From Bacteroidota bacterium (GTDB taxonomy: Bacteria; Bacteroidota; Ignavibacteria; Palsa-1295): a DNA stretch of 64,000 bases. This document shows, in pieces, positions 8,310-17,224 of this stretch. The translations under genes were made by a program, and so were the position numbers. The stretch spans positions 1,251,880 to 1,315,879 of the forward strand of contig JAFDZW010000005.1 of the NCBI GenBank assembly GCA_018266755.1, in the 5' to 3' direction. The notes beneath the pieces are model-generated. The model did not search any database and was not told the origin of the DNA. It worked only from the letters and a program-made list of their open reading frames with translations. Every line of letters begins with the position of its first letter. Within the stretch, counting starts at the first letter, position 1.

Positions 8310-10151
8310 CTATTTCACAACGAGCAATTGCTGGGTCGCGACTACCGCACCGTTATACCGAAGCCGTAATTCGTACACACCATTCGCGAGTGAGCGGGCA
8401 TCCAACGATACGTCTCCGGACTGGCCCACAAATTCCCGATCAAGAATATCCCCCATGCTTCGCCCGAGCGCATCGAACAAGGAAATTTGTACATGACCGG
8501 GATTTGGGAGAGCGATCGAGATGCGCGCCGTCGAACGGATCGGGTTCGGCGTACAAACGATCGATGTAGAAGCTTCCGTTTGCACAGTCGCAGCGGCAAG
8601 CGAAGAAATCTTATTATATGTAGAATCGAATTTATAGGCTCGGTAGCTATAATTGGAGCTATCGAGCACCATCTCGAATTGCGTAGCGCCAACCGGATCC
8701 ACCTCCGTCACCGATGCGTCGTCGCACGCACCCCAGCCGATGAATGTATTGCCGTTCGGCAGCCGCTGAACATAGCCCATCGCGAAACCGTATAGGTCGG
8801 GATTATGCCTGAACGACCATACAAGTGTCGCCGTCTTGTTCACTGCATCAAGTTCAAATTCGGCTGCACGGCTGTACGATGGCATGTGTATCCGGAAGTT
8901 ACCGTTGTCGAACATGGTGATATGTCCGTTGGGGAGCCGTCGAACTGCATGTTGATGCGAGAACGGCGTCGTATCGCCGACAAATACGAACTGATTGTGA
9001 AGCCCTCCCCAACGCCACATCAGATCGCCGGTTTGACGGTCGATTTTAGTAATCTCGTCCATGTGCCGCGAAGAGAGGATGATATTACTATCGCTATCGA
9101 ACTCGATGGCGTTCGAGTGACAAAAGTCGATCGTATGTTCGGCGAGGTTCTCATGAGTGGCATCGGTGACGTTGAAATGATCAAGCGCACGCCATTGGAA
9201 TACAAGGTTCTTATCCTCATCGAACTCCTGGATAACCGGACACAGCACGATGGCGGCAGTATCGCCTCCTTGATAATACCGGCTTACATCCATCGTCACG
9301 TAATCACCGGCAAGAATCAGATAATCGCCGTCCGGTGTGATCCGAAACTCGTGACCGTCGGTGACATACCCATTCGTCGCGCGGATACTATCGATCGGAT
9401 TAAATGCGCTATCGAGCACATAGAATGCTTCGGCTACGGCATCAAAGTACGAATACCGACCATCTCCGAGCGGCTTGAAATCGTTGAAATAATGAGGTGT
9501 ACCGTCGAATGCTGTTACGACCTGACCGTCCTTATCGAGGACAAAGCGAAACGCACCGACCTGCGAACTTACACCGAACCGATAATTCGTCATATAGACA
9601 TTTCCGTCATACGGCTGCATGTCGGTCTTAACATTAAGTCCCGGCCAATCGCCGGGGACGGAAGTGAGCGGCCTCGTACTTACTCCCTTCCCGGTCGAGT
9701 GCCGCTTGTGCAGCATGCGTTCGAGAATGGGGTCATCGCTATGATATGACGAGTCCGGGACGACGGTCGCATGTGCGACAGTGAATGTAAGATCGAATGG
9801 ATCGGTATGTTCCCCCTTGGTTGTCCGAAGCGTGCCGATATGAACGGTGATTCGTTCGCCGGTCCCGAACGATGCTATCGGCGAGATGATAAGGGTACGC
9901 AGATTCTTCGAAAGCTTCGTGTAAAATGCATATAGCTTCCCGTGTGGGCTGAGTACCCTGACGCTATCCTGAACGACAGAATGAAAATCGATCGAGGTAG
10001 AGTATGTGATTCCAATTGTCGTGGAAGCCGGTATGCTTGTTGATCCGGTACTGGGATAGGAATTCACAACGTGTGCCGGCGAAGCGACAACGCTCCCTGC
10101 GACAAGCAGACTACCGACGAATGCAACAAATTCGAAGTATATACGTCTCAT
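8310..10151 (-). CDS. Arylsulfotransferase-like T9SS-secreted protein, copy 2
   Basis: Same architecture as copy 1: signal peptide (MRRIYFEFVAFVGSLLVAG), Ig-like domain, ASST propeller and T9SS tail (VCTPNPIRS to QQLLVVK, with LFDALGRS as the core). The motifs DGHEFRI, FCHSNAIE, SSRHMDEI and FSHQHAVR match copy 1. The frame stays open 32 codons upstream, but the ATG at 10151 puts the signal peptide directly at the N-terminus, so that start is preferred. There are 196 bases to copy 1. It is divergent from the YfiT-like gene. Confidence 0.85.
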   Translation of the reverse strand: MRRIYFEFVAFVGSLLVAGSVVASPAHVVNSYPSTGSTSIPASTTIGITYSTSIDFHSVVQDSVRVLSPHGKLYAFYTKLSKNLRTLIISPIASFGTGERITVHIGTLRTTKGEHTDPFDLTFTVAHATVVPDSSYHSDDPILERMLHKRHSTGKGVSTRPLTSVPGDWPGLNVKTDMQPYDGNVYMTNYRFGVSSQVGAFRFVLDKDGQVVTAFDGTPHYFNDFKPLGDGRYSYFDAVAEAFYVLDSAFNPIDSIRATNGYVTDGHEFRITPDGDYLILAGDYVTMDVSRYYQGGDTAAIVLCPVIQEFDEDKNLVFQWRALDHFNVTDATHENLAEHTIDFCHSNAIEFDSDSNIILSSRHMDEITKIDRQTGDLMWRWGGLHNQFVFVGDTTPFSHQHAVRRLPNGHITMFDNGNFRIHMPSYSRAAEFELDAVNKTATLVWSFRHNPDLYGFAMGYVQRLPNGNTFIGWGACDDASVTEVDPVGATQFEMVLDSSNYSYRAYKFDSTYNKISSLAAATVQTEASTSIVCTPNPIRSTARISIALPNPGHVQISLFDALGRSMGDILDREFVGQSGDVSLDARSLANGVYELRLRYNGAVVATQQLLVVK

Positions 10152-10269
10152 GATCAGTACAGCTACAAGTGAATCGCAACGCGATCGTCTGCCACCATGA
10201 GACGGGCAGCAGCTACACAGGTTTAAAGAAAATTGACACCCATACAACTATTATTCTCGCTTAGTACCT

Positions 10270-10806
10270 ATGGCCACTGATCACGTAAATCAACTTCGAT
10301 ATCCGATCGGACAATTTGACAAGGCGCCGAAGTATAGCCTCAACGAACGTCAGAAACACATCGAAATTCTTCGGACGCTGCCGGAGCTGATTCGTAAGTC
10401 TGTCAGCGGATTGAGGACGCCTCAACTCGATACGCCATATAGAGATGGCGGATGGCGTGTGCGGCAGGTTGTGCACCACCTCGCTGATAGTCACATGAAC
10501 GGGTTTATCCGGCATCGCCTCGCGCTGACGGAAGAAGAACCGACAATCCGCCCTTATATCGAGTCGGCATGGTCAGAGCTTCCAGACGCTGAGGCCGATG
10601 TTTCGTTATCGCTGACGTTACTCGAAGGTTTGCACCAACGGTGGTCCACTATGCTGGACAGGCTCACAGCGGAGCAATTCGAGCGGACCTATATCCACCC
10701 CGAATCAGGGAAATGGACACTCGAACAAAGCGTTGCAAATTATGCCTGGCATTCGTTGCATCACGTTGCCCACATCACGTCGTTGCGCACACGAAACGGG
10801 TGGTGA
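10270..10806 (+). CDS. YfiT/BstA-like DinB-fold putative metal-dependent hydrolase
   Basis: A 178-residue protein resembling the YfiT group (PF12867), which includes bacillithiol S-transferase. Probable metal ligands are His70 (VVHHLADSHMN) and His161/His165 (YAWHSLHHVAH). The N-terminal RYPIGQF and GWRVRQVVHH segments are typical of YfiT proteins. It probably acts in the cytoplasm in thiol conjugation or hydrolysis; no thiol-biosynthesis gene lies in the window. It sits between ASST-like copies 2 and 3, with its stop adjoining the convergent stop of copy 3. Confidence 0.88.
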   Translation: MATDHVNQLRYPIGQFDKAPKYSLNERQKHIEILRTLPELIRKSVSGLRTPQLDTPYRDGGWRVRQVVHHLADSHMNGFIRHRLALTEEEPTIRPYIESAWSELPDAEADVSLSLTLLEGLHQRWSTMLDRLTAEQFERTYIHPESGKWTLEQSVANYAWHSLHHVAHITSLRTRNGW

Positions 10807-12630
10807 TTACTTCACGATCATTACCGACGAGTACTGCATCTCACCGCCGGAGCTGAGCTGGAGATAATAGCTGCCTGCAGGAATATGTCGTGCATCGATC
10901 GTAGCAGAATAGGATCCCTCACTGAGATTTTCGTGTGCGATCGATGCGACCGGCCTGCCGAGGAGATCGAATAGCGTCACGTCGATCGGTGATGTGTGTG
11001 CCACAGAAAAGCGCACTTCCGCACTCTCTCGAACGGGATTCGGATAGCATTGCATCGTACTTGATAGCGATACATCTGCTGTCTTCCGTACAGCAGACTG
11101 AAGATACCCGACAGGATACTTATACGCACGATAACTGTAATTGCCACTGTCCATCGACATTTCAAATACGGTTCGGTTGAAGGGCCCGACTTCCGTCACT
11201 GCAACATTTGCACAGGCCCCCCAGCCGATAAGCGTGTTGCCGTTCGGCAAGCGCTGTACATATCCCATCGCGTACCCGTATGTGAGTGGCTGGTGCCGAA
11301 ATTCCCATACCTGCGACGCGACCTTGTTTACCTGATCGAGTTTGTATTCGACGGCTCGACTGAACGTTGCACCATGCTGGTGATAATTTCCATTATCGAA
11401 CAGCGTATAGGTACCGGTCGGTACATATCGGATCGCATGCTGATGCGAAAATCCGGTCGTATCGAACCGAAACGTAAATTCGTTGTGCTTGCCGCCCCAC
11501 CGCCATATGATCTCACCGGTTTGACGATTGACCTTGGTGATCTCATCCATATGGCGGCACGAGAGGAGCAGGTTACCATCGGTATCGATCTCAATCGCGT
11601 TCATATGGCAATAATCGACGATAGGGCCGGACAACGACTCGTTTTCAATATCGGTCAATTGATAGTGATCAAGCCCTCGCCACTCCCAGATAAGATTATT
11701 TCCCTTGTCGAATTCCTGCACCACATTATCGATGACGGTTGCATTACTATCCGCCCCCGGAAAGACCGGTCGCATATCCTTCTTGAAGTAGTGCAGGGCG
11801 ATCACATAGTAACTGCCATCCGCATTATAGCGGAAGTCATGGCCATCCATATCATATCCGTTGGCCGCACGCAGTGTATCGGTCACATTCATGTTCGAAT
11901 CGAGTACCACGAATGTCGAGGTGGGCGAATCGAAGTATGTGTATCTCCCGTTCGAATGCGGCTTGAAATCCAGGATCACATGCGAATCACTCGTTTGAGC
12001 ATAGAGTATGCTCCCCTGTTTGTCGAGCACCATCCGATACGTCTCTCCCTGCGTTTGTACGAATTTGAAATTCGCCATGTACAACTTGCCGTCGGACGGA
12101 TCGTCGTCGTTATCAACGGTAAGCAGCGGAAATCCCTGAGGGGTCGGGGTGAGATCGGCTGAGCGATCGTAGCGAAAACCACCCGCACGTGCACGGACGG
12201 CCATCTGCGTGATCGGATCGTCGCCGGTGTAGTTCAACTCTGTCGGTGCGCTTGCCTCTTCGGTGACAAAGTTTGTGGTGTATGCATCGGAATGGCCACT
12301 TGTCGCATATGCCAACGGACCAACGGCGAGCGTCACATGCTCATTCGTATGAAAGGGCTGTGCCGGTGTAAAGATCAGCGTCTTCGCATCCGCCGAAAGC
12401 CGGACGGACCCCGCAGAGACACGACCTCCGGCCCCTCTCACAACGATCGAACCAACATCAAGAGCCTGCTTGTCGATCGGACGCGGATATACGATTGCGA
12501 TGGACGTCCGAACACTCACTTGCTGTGCACCGGCAATCGGATACACGGCACGAATTGCCGTCTGCGCTTCAGTACTGCGTCCGAAGAGTATTGCACACAA
12601 TGCCAAAACGATCGATGGGAGAAAACGCAT
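10807..12630 (-). CDS. Arylsulfotransferase-like T9SS-secreted protein, copy 3
   Basis: Third paralogue with the same plan: signal peptide (MRFLPSIVLALCAILFG), Ig-like SbsA-type domain, ASST propeller and T9SS tail (QCYPNPVRE to SSVMIVK, with LFDLLGRP as the core). The motif set is DGHDFRY, YCHMNAIE, SCRHMDEI and FSHQHAIR. The frame opens nine codons earlier (ATG 12657), but the ATG at 12630 begins the signal peptide directly. Conservation of all four His/Arg motifs across the three copies argues against decay. The gene ends at the base next to the YfiT-like stop, leaving no room for a separate terminator. Confidence 0.85.
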   Translation of the reverse strand: MRFLPSIVLALCAILFGRSTEAQTAIRAVYPIAGAQQVSVRTSIAIVYPRPIDKQALDVGSIVVRGAGGRVSAGSVRLSADAKTLIFTPAQPFHTNEHVTLAVGPLAYATSGHSDAYTTNFVTEEASAPTELNYTGDDPITQMAVRARAGGFRYDRSADLTPTPQGFPLLTVDNDDDPSDGKLYMANFKFVQTQGETYRMVLDKQGSILYAQTSDSHVILDFKPHSNGRYTYFDSPTSTFVVLDSNMNVTDTLRAANGYDMDGHDFRYNADGSYYVIALHYFKKDMRPVFPGADSNATVIDNVVQEFDKGNNLIWEWRGLDHYQLTDIENESLSGPIVDYCHMNAIEIDTDGNLLLSCRHMDEITKVNRQTGEIIWRWGGKHNEFTFRFDTTGFSHQHAIRYVPTGTYTLFDNGNYHQHGATFSRAVEYKLDQVNKVASQVWEFRHQPLTYGYAMGYVQRLPNGNTLIGWGACANVAVTEVGPFNRTVFEMSMDSGNYSYRAYKYPVGYLQSAVRKTADVSLSSTMQCYPNPVRESAEVRFSVAHTSPIDVTLFDLLGRPVASIAHENLSEGSYSATIDARHIPAGSYYLQLSSGGEMQYSSVMIVK

Positions 12631-12752
12631 AAATGTGGTGCTATTGGGACTAGACACAGCCGTCGATACACTGTTTCAAAAAAAGACACCTGACTTGGGG
12701 GAAGACAGGGCGAACATACCTTTTATAAGACACCGCTCAGGGGCGGTTTGTA

Positions 12753-12783
12753 ACAAAAAAAACGCGCCCCTTTCGGAGCGCGC
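12753..12783 (-). terminator. Intrinsic terminator for the 12.8-13.3 kb gene
   Basis: Read on the minus strand: an 8-bp GC-rich stem (CGCGCTCC / GGGGCGCG) closed by a GAAA tetraloop and followed by eight T residues. It lies about 65 bases downstream of the stop codon at 12847. Confidence 0.85.
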
Positions 12784-12846
12784 CTTCATCATACATCATC
12801 TCTAAAGGACAGACCAATTAGTTTCGGTGTGAAAATTCTGTTTTTC

Positions 12847-13260
12847 TTACTTATTCTCGCCGAGTGCATTCTTCTGAGCACTTACGAGCGTCACGGTGAA
12901 ATTCTTGTTGAGATCCGAAGTCTTCGCAACTTCCGGCGTCTCGACCATTTCATCCTTCGTGACGATGTTCTCGCCTTCGAGGTGTACCCAGTACTTCTTG
13001 CCGGGCTGCAGGACTACGAGGTACTTCCCGCTCTCGCTATTCGAGACGCTACCGGTGATCTCGATGGCCTTATTGCCGATCTCGCGTACACTGACACGAA
13101 CCGAATGCGCCTTGCCAGTCTGATCGGCTCTGACCGTTCCGCGCAAGAGCACGACGGCCTTATTGAACTGCGCTTCGGCGTTCGAAGCGAACAGCATAAC
13201 GATCATGGCCCCAACGAGTGCAAAGAGTGTCTGCTTTCCGGTTTGCGTCTTCATGTTCAT
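12847..13260 (-). CDS. Small exported beta-sandwich protein
   Basis: A secreted or periplasmic protein of 137 residues with a signal peptide (core TLFALVGAMIVMLFASNAEA). The mature part (GTVRADQTGKAHSVRVSV, then SGKYLVVLQPGKKYWVHLEG) has the strand pattern of carboxypeptidase-regulatory or PEGA-like domains. Function unknown. The frame is open further upstream to 13326, but the ATG at 13260 (MNMKTQ) is preferred, because a TAnnTTTG element at 13324-13331 would place the transcription start inside the longer frame. ATG 13254 is an equally good alternative. It is a single gene with its own terminator. Confidence 0.65.
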   Translation of the reverse strand: MNMKTQTGKQTLFALVGAMIVMLFASNAEAQFNKAVVLLRGTVRADQTGKAHSVRVSVREIGNKAIEITGSVSNSESGKYLVVLQPGKKYWVHLEGENIVTKDEMVETPEVAKTSDLNKNFTVTLVSAQKNALGENK

Positions 13261-13323
13261 GATTTTGTCTATTTTTATATTCATCTGCTGGGGCGATACT
13301 GTAATTGGTGACAAAAAGCGTGC

Positions 13324-13331
13324 CAAATCTA
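13324..13331 (-). promoter_or_regulatory. Bacteroidota-type -7 element (TAGATTTG)
   Basis: The minus strand reads TAGATTTG, an exact match to the TAnnTTTG -7 consensus of Bacteroidota primary sigma factors. It lies about 65 bases upstream of the preferred start of the small exported protein. No well-spaced TTG -33 element is evident. Confidence 0.45.
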
Positions 13332-13439
13332 TTCAATAACCGTAATTTAATATAATATCAATAATTTACAGTATATTAACAAGGCAGTATAACGAATGAA
13401 CAGCTGAATCCGTGACAGAAATCGGCTAATATTTTCTAA

Positions 13440-14279
13440 TTACTGCGGCATCTTTATTTTTACGTTCATTCCGGAGGTATTTTCTTTTGCCTGAGAGTAC
13501 TCGATCTCAAGTGTCTGCAAACCGGAGGTAGCACGGATCAGTGTCGGGAGGGTAAACTGAGAATCATCGATCGTGTTGCCACTATAGTGTACATCGAGAT
13601 CGGGGTGTCGAAGGTCGAGTGCGCTCAGATCGAGAATGCCATTCCATCGCTGGTAGGATACAAGTCTGATCCCCGTGCTGCTGGTGCGATAGGTCACCGC
13701 CTCGGTGCAGTTTTCACCCGGGCGACAAATGACGAGCCGGGAGCGATCGCGATCGATCGTTTGTGTCTTGGCAGCCGTGAGTTCATCTTCTGTCAGGCGG
13801 ACAGGTGAAATGCCAAAGACAAGATCGTTCAGCAGCGTCAGCGAAAGCCCTTTCATCCCGGTCAGCTTCTCTAACGTCTTCGGATCCGGACGGCCTTGGT
13901 AGTGTTCGCCTTCGATCGCATTATAGAAATTAAACTCGTTCGACGAACCCAAAAACTTCGCCGCGGTGATACCGAACGGACCGCTGATGACCATGCTGAG
14001 TGAATCGCCCCCTGCATTCGCACGTTTCGAGCGTAGCGTGAACTGCCCGCTCTGCGATGACTCCCCGTCTCGCAGTGTAATCGTCCCCTCGGCGTAGAGT
14101 GTCTGACAAATGCCTGCGATTCGGCAGAGTTCGTCGTTCACGCGGCGGACATCCTCTGCTGTCGTTGGCTTCGTTTCGGCTGGGGTGTTCACCTTCGACG
14201 ACGTCGTGGTAGTAGACGTACTCGTACATGCCGCCAGGGTTGCAGATAGAAGAAGAATTAGTAGTAATCTACTCATCAA
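13440..14279 (-). CDS. DUF4292-like (LolB-fold) lipoprotein
   Basis: A 279-residue lipoprotein: the signal ends in a lipobox (LLSATLAACTST, lipidated Cys18), followed by a Thr/Ser-rich linker. The body (TLYAEGTITLRDGESSQSG, then SMVISGPFGITAAKFLG) resembles DUF4292, the Bacteroidota relatives of LolB/LolA that handle lipoproteins or lipids at the outer membrane. The exact role is not known. MMSR or MSR could be the start; either gives the same mature protein. It is followed in the same orientation, at lower coordinates, by the small exported protein, but a separate promoter lies between them. Confidence 0.75.
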   Translation of the reverse strand: MMSRLLLILLLSATLAACTSTSTTTTSSKVNTPAETKPTTAEDVRRVNDELCRIAGICQTLYAEGTITLRDGESSQSGQFTLRSKRANAGGDSLSMVISGPFGITAAKFLGSSNEFNFYNAIEGEHYQGRPDPKTLEKLTGMKGLSLTLLNDLVFGISPVRLTEDELTAAKTQTIDRDRSRLVICRPGENCTEAVTYRTSSTGIRLVSYQRWNGILDLSALDLRHPDLDVHYSGNTIDDSQFTLPTLIRATSGLQTLEIEYSQAKENTSGMNVKIKMPQ

Positions 14280-14354
14280 TACTGTTTACTCTGTTCGGGC
14301 AGGGAGAGTTTCAAACACAGTTCTGTAATGAAACTGCAGGATGTCTATCACATG

Positions 14355-15086
14355 CTACCTCACCACACGATACCGCTCGTGCGCCGTTTTCTCATGCAAC
14401 GCTTCGTAGTGCCACCACTCGCTCTGGAGCTGGATGAAGCCCGCACGCTGCATGATCCGGCGCAGCAACAATCGATTGGCATATTGTGCCGGCGTAAGCT
14501 TCTTGCTCCTGAGATTCTCCGATTCAAACCGAGGCGAAGCAAGCGGCGTAAATGCGTCGAAGCCGGTCCCCATATCGAGTTGGTTTCCCTGCTCGTCGGC
14601 GAGCGTGAGGTCGAGCGCTAACCCAAGCGAATGAAGCGACACGCATTTCGGGTACGCAACATATTTCGAGCGCGGTGTCCCCTTCACCGCCTGCCAGAGC
14701 TTTTCCTGAACGTACTGCGGACGATACGCATCGAAAATCACAAATTCCCACCCAGGATGTTCCGATCGAAGTATCTCACAGGCTTTCTCGAATTTCTGAT
14801 ATGCAATTTCTCGGACGATGCACGCAGCAGAGGTGTCGAGTATTCGTCCGCAGAAGTTATTTGACGATGCATACCGCTTATCGATCTTGACGTTCGATAA
14901 CGCTGAAAGATCATCGAAACCAGCGGGTGGTGGTGCCTTCGCGATCGTCGGCGCCGGCGTTCGCTCGACACGCACCGCTCCGGCATTATGAAGACGGATC
15001 GGAAGCCCGAGCACGAATACAGCAGCCGCCACGCAAGCGGCGACACGCACTACCGAAGGGGTGGGATCGTAGAACTGTGGCTCCAC
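14355..15086 (-). CDS. D-Ala-D-Ala dipeptidase, VanX family (peptidase M15D)
   Basis: A zinc dipeptidase probably hydrolysing D-Ala-D-Ala. The catalytic pattern is complete: Arg122 (DAYRPQ), His152 and Asp159 in SLHSLGLALDL, Glu223 and His226 in SEWWHYEAL. Residues 12-32 form a hydrophobic N-terminal segment (signal anchor or uncleaved signal), so it should be periplasmic. Length 243 fits the family. The start is GTG (15084-15086). No other vancomycin-resistance gene is present, so a peptidoglycan-recycling role is more likely than resistance. It ends 75 bases before the DUF4292 lipoprotein start. Confidence 0.88.
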   Translation of the reverse strand: MEPQFYDPTPSVVRVAACVAAAVFVLGLPIRLHNAGAVRVERTPAPTIAKAPPPAGFDDLSALSNVKIDKRYASSNNFCGRILDTSAACIVREIAYQKFEKACEILRSEHPGWEFVIFDAYRPQYVQEKLWQAVKGTPRSKYVAYPKCVSLHSLGLALDLTLADEQGNQLDMGTGFDAFTPLASPRFESENLRSKKLTPAQYANRLLLRRIMQRAGFIQLQSEWWHYEALHEKTAHERYRVVR

Positions 15087-15150
15087 GGCGACCTAACACC
15101 GGCGACGAGCGAGAAAGTGCGCCGGGATTGTTATATTGTATGACACGACC

Positions 15151-16194
15151 ATGAGCACCACCCGCGGCACATCGCTGAACTTGCCCAACCGTTTCGATGC
15201 CCAGCGCCTCGAGGCGTTCGACGATGGCTGGGATCAGCCCGAGCCGGAATTTCCTCTGCCGCAGGTCCCGACAGAGTTCTACGAGGACCGCTCGAAGTCG
15301 ATCATCTCGACCAACGACAGCCCGGACGTTCCGATGGAAGCATCGATCAACCCATACCGCGGCTGCGAACATGGATGCGCGTATTGCTATGCTCGGCCGT
15401 CTCATGAATATCTCGGCTTCAACTCCGCCATCGATTTCGAGTCCAAGATTATGGTCAAGAAGCAAGCGGCCGAATTGCTGCGCGCACGATTCGAAAAGAA
15501 CTGGAAGCCGCAAACGATCATGCTCTCCGGCAATACGGATTGCTATCAGCCTGCCGAGCGGCATTTCAAGATCACGCGAAGTCTGCTCGAAGTCCTACTC
15601 GAGTTTCGCAACCCGGTGGCCATCGTTACGAAGAACGCGCTTGTTACGCGCGACATCGATATCCTCTCGGAGCTGGCAACACTCGGTCTCGTACACGTCG
15701 TGCTCTCGGTCACGACACTCGACCTCGAACTCTCGCGTCAGCTCGAACCGAGGACTGCGACCCCAGAGCGGAAACTTGCGGCGATAAAGAAACTCACGGA
15801 GGCGGGCATTCCCGTCGGTGTTCTCAACGCACCGATCATCCCTGGTCTCAACGATCTCGAAATGCCCCGCATCCTTGAAGCTGCGAAGGCAAACGGCGCA
15901 TCGATGGCAAGCTACCAGATTGTGAGGCTCTCATATGGCTTGCGAGATATCTTCAAAGACTGGCTCGAACAGCATCGTCCGCTCGAAGCCGCGAAGGTTC
16001 TTAAGCGGATCGAGATGGTCAGAGGAGGTGCACTCACCGACTCACGCTTCGGCGCGCGAATGAACGGCGAAGGTGCGTATGCTGATTACATCAAGCAGCA
16101 GTTCAGAGTGCATGTCACGAAGTATGGGCTTAACTGTGACATACCGGAGTTGCGGACCGACCTCTTCAGGATCCCAGGGACACTGTTCGGATAA
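15151..16194 (+). CDS. Radical SAM protein, PA0069/Rv2578c family
   Basis: A 347-residue radical SAM enzyme. The iron-sulfur motif CEHGCAYC (CxxxCxxC) follows SINPYRG, and family blocks YARPSHEYLGF, MLSGNTDCYQP and KNALVTRDIDIL are present. The C-terminal region (LRLSYGLRDIFKDWLE) is typical of the Rv2578c/PA0069-like group, whose reaction is not established. The frame begins with a TTG at 15136, but the ATG at 15151 (MSTTRGTS) is the better start. It is divergent from the VanX-like gene. Confidence 0.88.
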   Translation: MSTTRGTSLNLPNRFDAQRLEAFDDGWDQPEPEFPLPQVPTEFYEDRSKSIISTNDSPDVPMEASINPYRGCEHGCAYCYARPSHEYLGFNSAIDFESKIMVKKQAAELLRARFEKNWKPQTIMLSGNTDCYQPAERHFKITRSLLEVLLEFRNPVAIVTKNALVTRDIDILSELATLGLVHVVLSVTTLDLELSRQLEPRTATPERKLAAIKKLTEAGIPVGVLNAPIIPGLNDLEMPRILEAAKANGASMASYQIVRLSYGLRDIFKDWLEQHRPLEAAKVLKRIEMVRGGALTDSRFGARMNGEGAYADYIKQQFRVHVTKYGLNCDIPELRTDLFRIPGTLFG

Positions 16195-16204
16195 GTACTA
16201 TTAC

Positions 16205-16292
16205 GTCATTCTGAGCGAAGCGAAGAATCCCTTCAGGCTGGCCGAGCATGCCGAGTTCACCGAAAGGGATTCTTCGCTTCGCTCAAAATGAC
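16205..16292. repeat. Palindromic repeat family A, full copy
   Basis: GTCATTCTGAGCGAAGCGAA... at 16205-16233 recurs inverted at 16264-16292 (one mismatch in the last bases), forming an 88-bp element able to fold into a long hairpin. Partial copies occur at 50359, 62829 and 63937. It lies immediately after the radical SAM gene. Confidence 0.8.
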
Positions 16293-16295
16293 AGT

Positions 16296-16334
16296 TGTTT
16301 AAAATAAAACACCCGCTCGAATTGAGCGGGTGTG
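16296..16334 (-). terminator. Intrinsic terminator for the 16.4-16.9 kb gene
   Basis: A 10-bp stem (ACACCCGCTC / GAGCGGGTGT) with a 5-base loop; on the minus strand it is followed by TTTATTTTAAAC. It lies about 47 bases downstream of the stop at 16381. Confidence 0.85.
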
Positions 16335-16380
16335 TCAGAAGAGTTATGATACTCTCGTCGAAATACCTTCTCTGGGCGGA

Positions 16381-16899
16381 TTATTTCGTGAGAACCATCT
16401 TGCGCGTCTTGACGAAGTTTCCAGCTTCAAGACGGTAGATATAGGTCCCCGACGGAATGTTCTCCGCTTGGAATACGTATTCGTACTTTCCAGCGCCCAT
16501 CGACTCGGCATTGATCGGTCGCGCTACTTCCTCACCAAGGAGGTTCATGATCTTGAGCGTCACTTTCTGAGGCTCAGCGATCGAGAAGCGGATCGTCGTT
16601 GACGGGTTGAATGGGTTCGGGAAGTTCTGCTCGAGATCGTAACCATCCGGGCCTGCAATCGGAGTCACATCGCTGGTGAGGTTCATGGAATGCCAGAAAC
16701 CTTGGCCAACAGCGTATTGCGAACCCGAGACCAGACCGATGACCGGCTGACCGATAGTCCCATTCATAGAATAGGTACTGTTCGATGCAGGGCCACCGCC
16801 CGAACCGATCACGCTCGACTGGATCGAGTATTGCGCGAAAGCGCTTGCGGCGCTCAACGCAATACAGGCTCCTGCGATCAGTAATCCTCGAATGTTCAT
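16381..16899 (-). CDS. Small T9SS-secreted protein
   Basis: A 172-residue exported protein: signal peptide (MNIRGLLIAGACIALSAASA, cleavage after AFA), a short Ser/Gly-rich domain with SSVIGSGGGPAS and GTIGQPVIG (residues 23-75), and a canonical type A T9SS sorting domain (QNFPNPFNPSTTIRFSI, MNLLGEEV, SGTYIYRLEAG, KMVLTK). The short N-domain resembles repeats often found in front of sorting domains in this group; no enzymatic motif is visible. It is monocistronic, with a promoter element at 16948 and a terminator at 16296. Confidence 0.85.
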   Translation of the reverse strand: MNIRGLLIAGACIALSAASAFAQYSIQSSVIGSGGGPASNSTYSMNGTIGQPVIGLVSGSQYAVGQGFWHSMNLTSDVTPIAGPDGYDLEQNFPNPFNPSTTIRFSIAEPQKVTLKIMNLLGEEVARPINAESMGAGKYEYVFQAENIPSGTYIYRLEAGNFVKTRKMVLTK

Positions 16900-16947
16900 T
16901 CTTTAGTTTTCCCTTCGAATTAGTGTTTCGTCGAGAGAGAGTTCACT

Positions 16948-16955
16948 CAAATATA
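16948..16955 (-). promoter_or_regulatory. Bacteroidota-type -7 element (TATATTTG)
   Basis: The minus strand reads TATATTTG, an exact TAnnTTTG match about 50 bases upstream of the T9SS gene start. A TTG occurs 23 bases further upstream (plus-strand CAA at 16979-16981), slightly wider than the usual spacing. Confidence 0.55.
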
Positions 16956-17103
16956 CAAACTTCCCGTGCCTATTGTTTCAATTTCTGGAAAATAGATTGA
17001 CAAATATGACGTTTACGGGGATTCCAGCCCATTTTCAGGGGTGCCCGCCGACCCACGAATAATGAAAAGCCCGAAGAATAATATGGAGGTCCCCCCTAAA
17101 AAC

Positions 17104-17130
17104 AGTAGGACGAACTCTTAGTCCGTCCCC
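17104..17130. repeat. Palindromic repeat family C, copy 1
   Basis: AGTAGGACGAACTCTTAGTC followed by CGTCCCC, a short palindrome (GGACGAACT / AGTCCGTCC). A near-identical copy is at 62908-62934. Confidence 0.6.
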
Positions 17131-17224
17131 CGAATTCGCAACGCGAATGAGCATACCCCCACTCACCCGTCGTTCCGCCTCCTCCTCTCACACCCTACCT
17201 TATCGAAAACAAACTATAAGCATG

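Noticed and set aside
16205..16292. CRISPR-like repeat
   Set aside because: Only one inverted pair, no direct repeats with spacers and no cas genes; it is a palindromic interspersed repeat.
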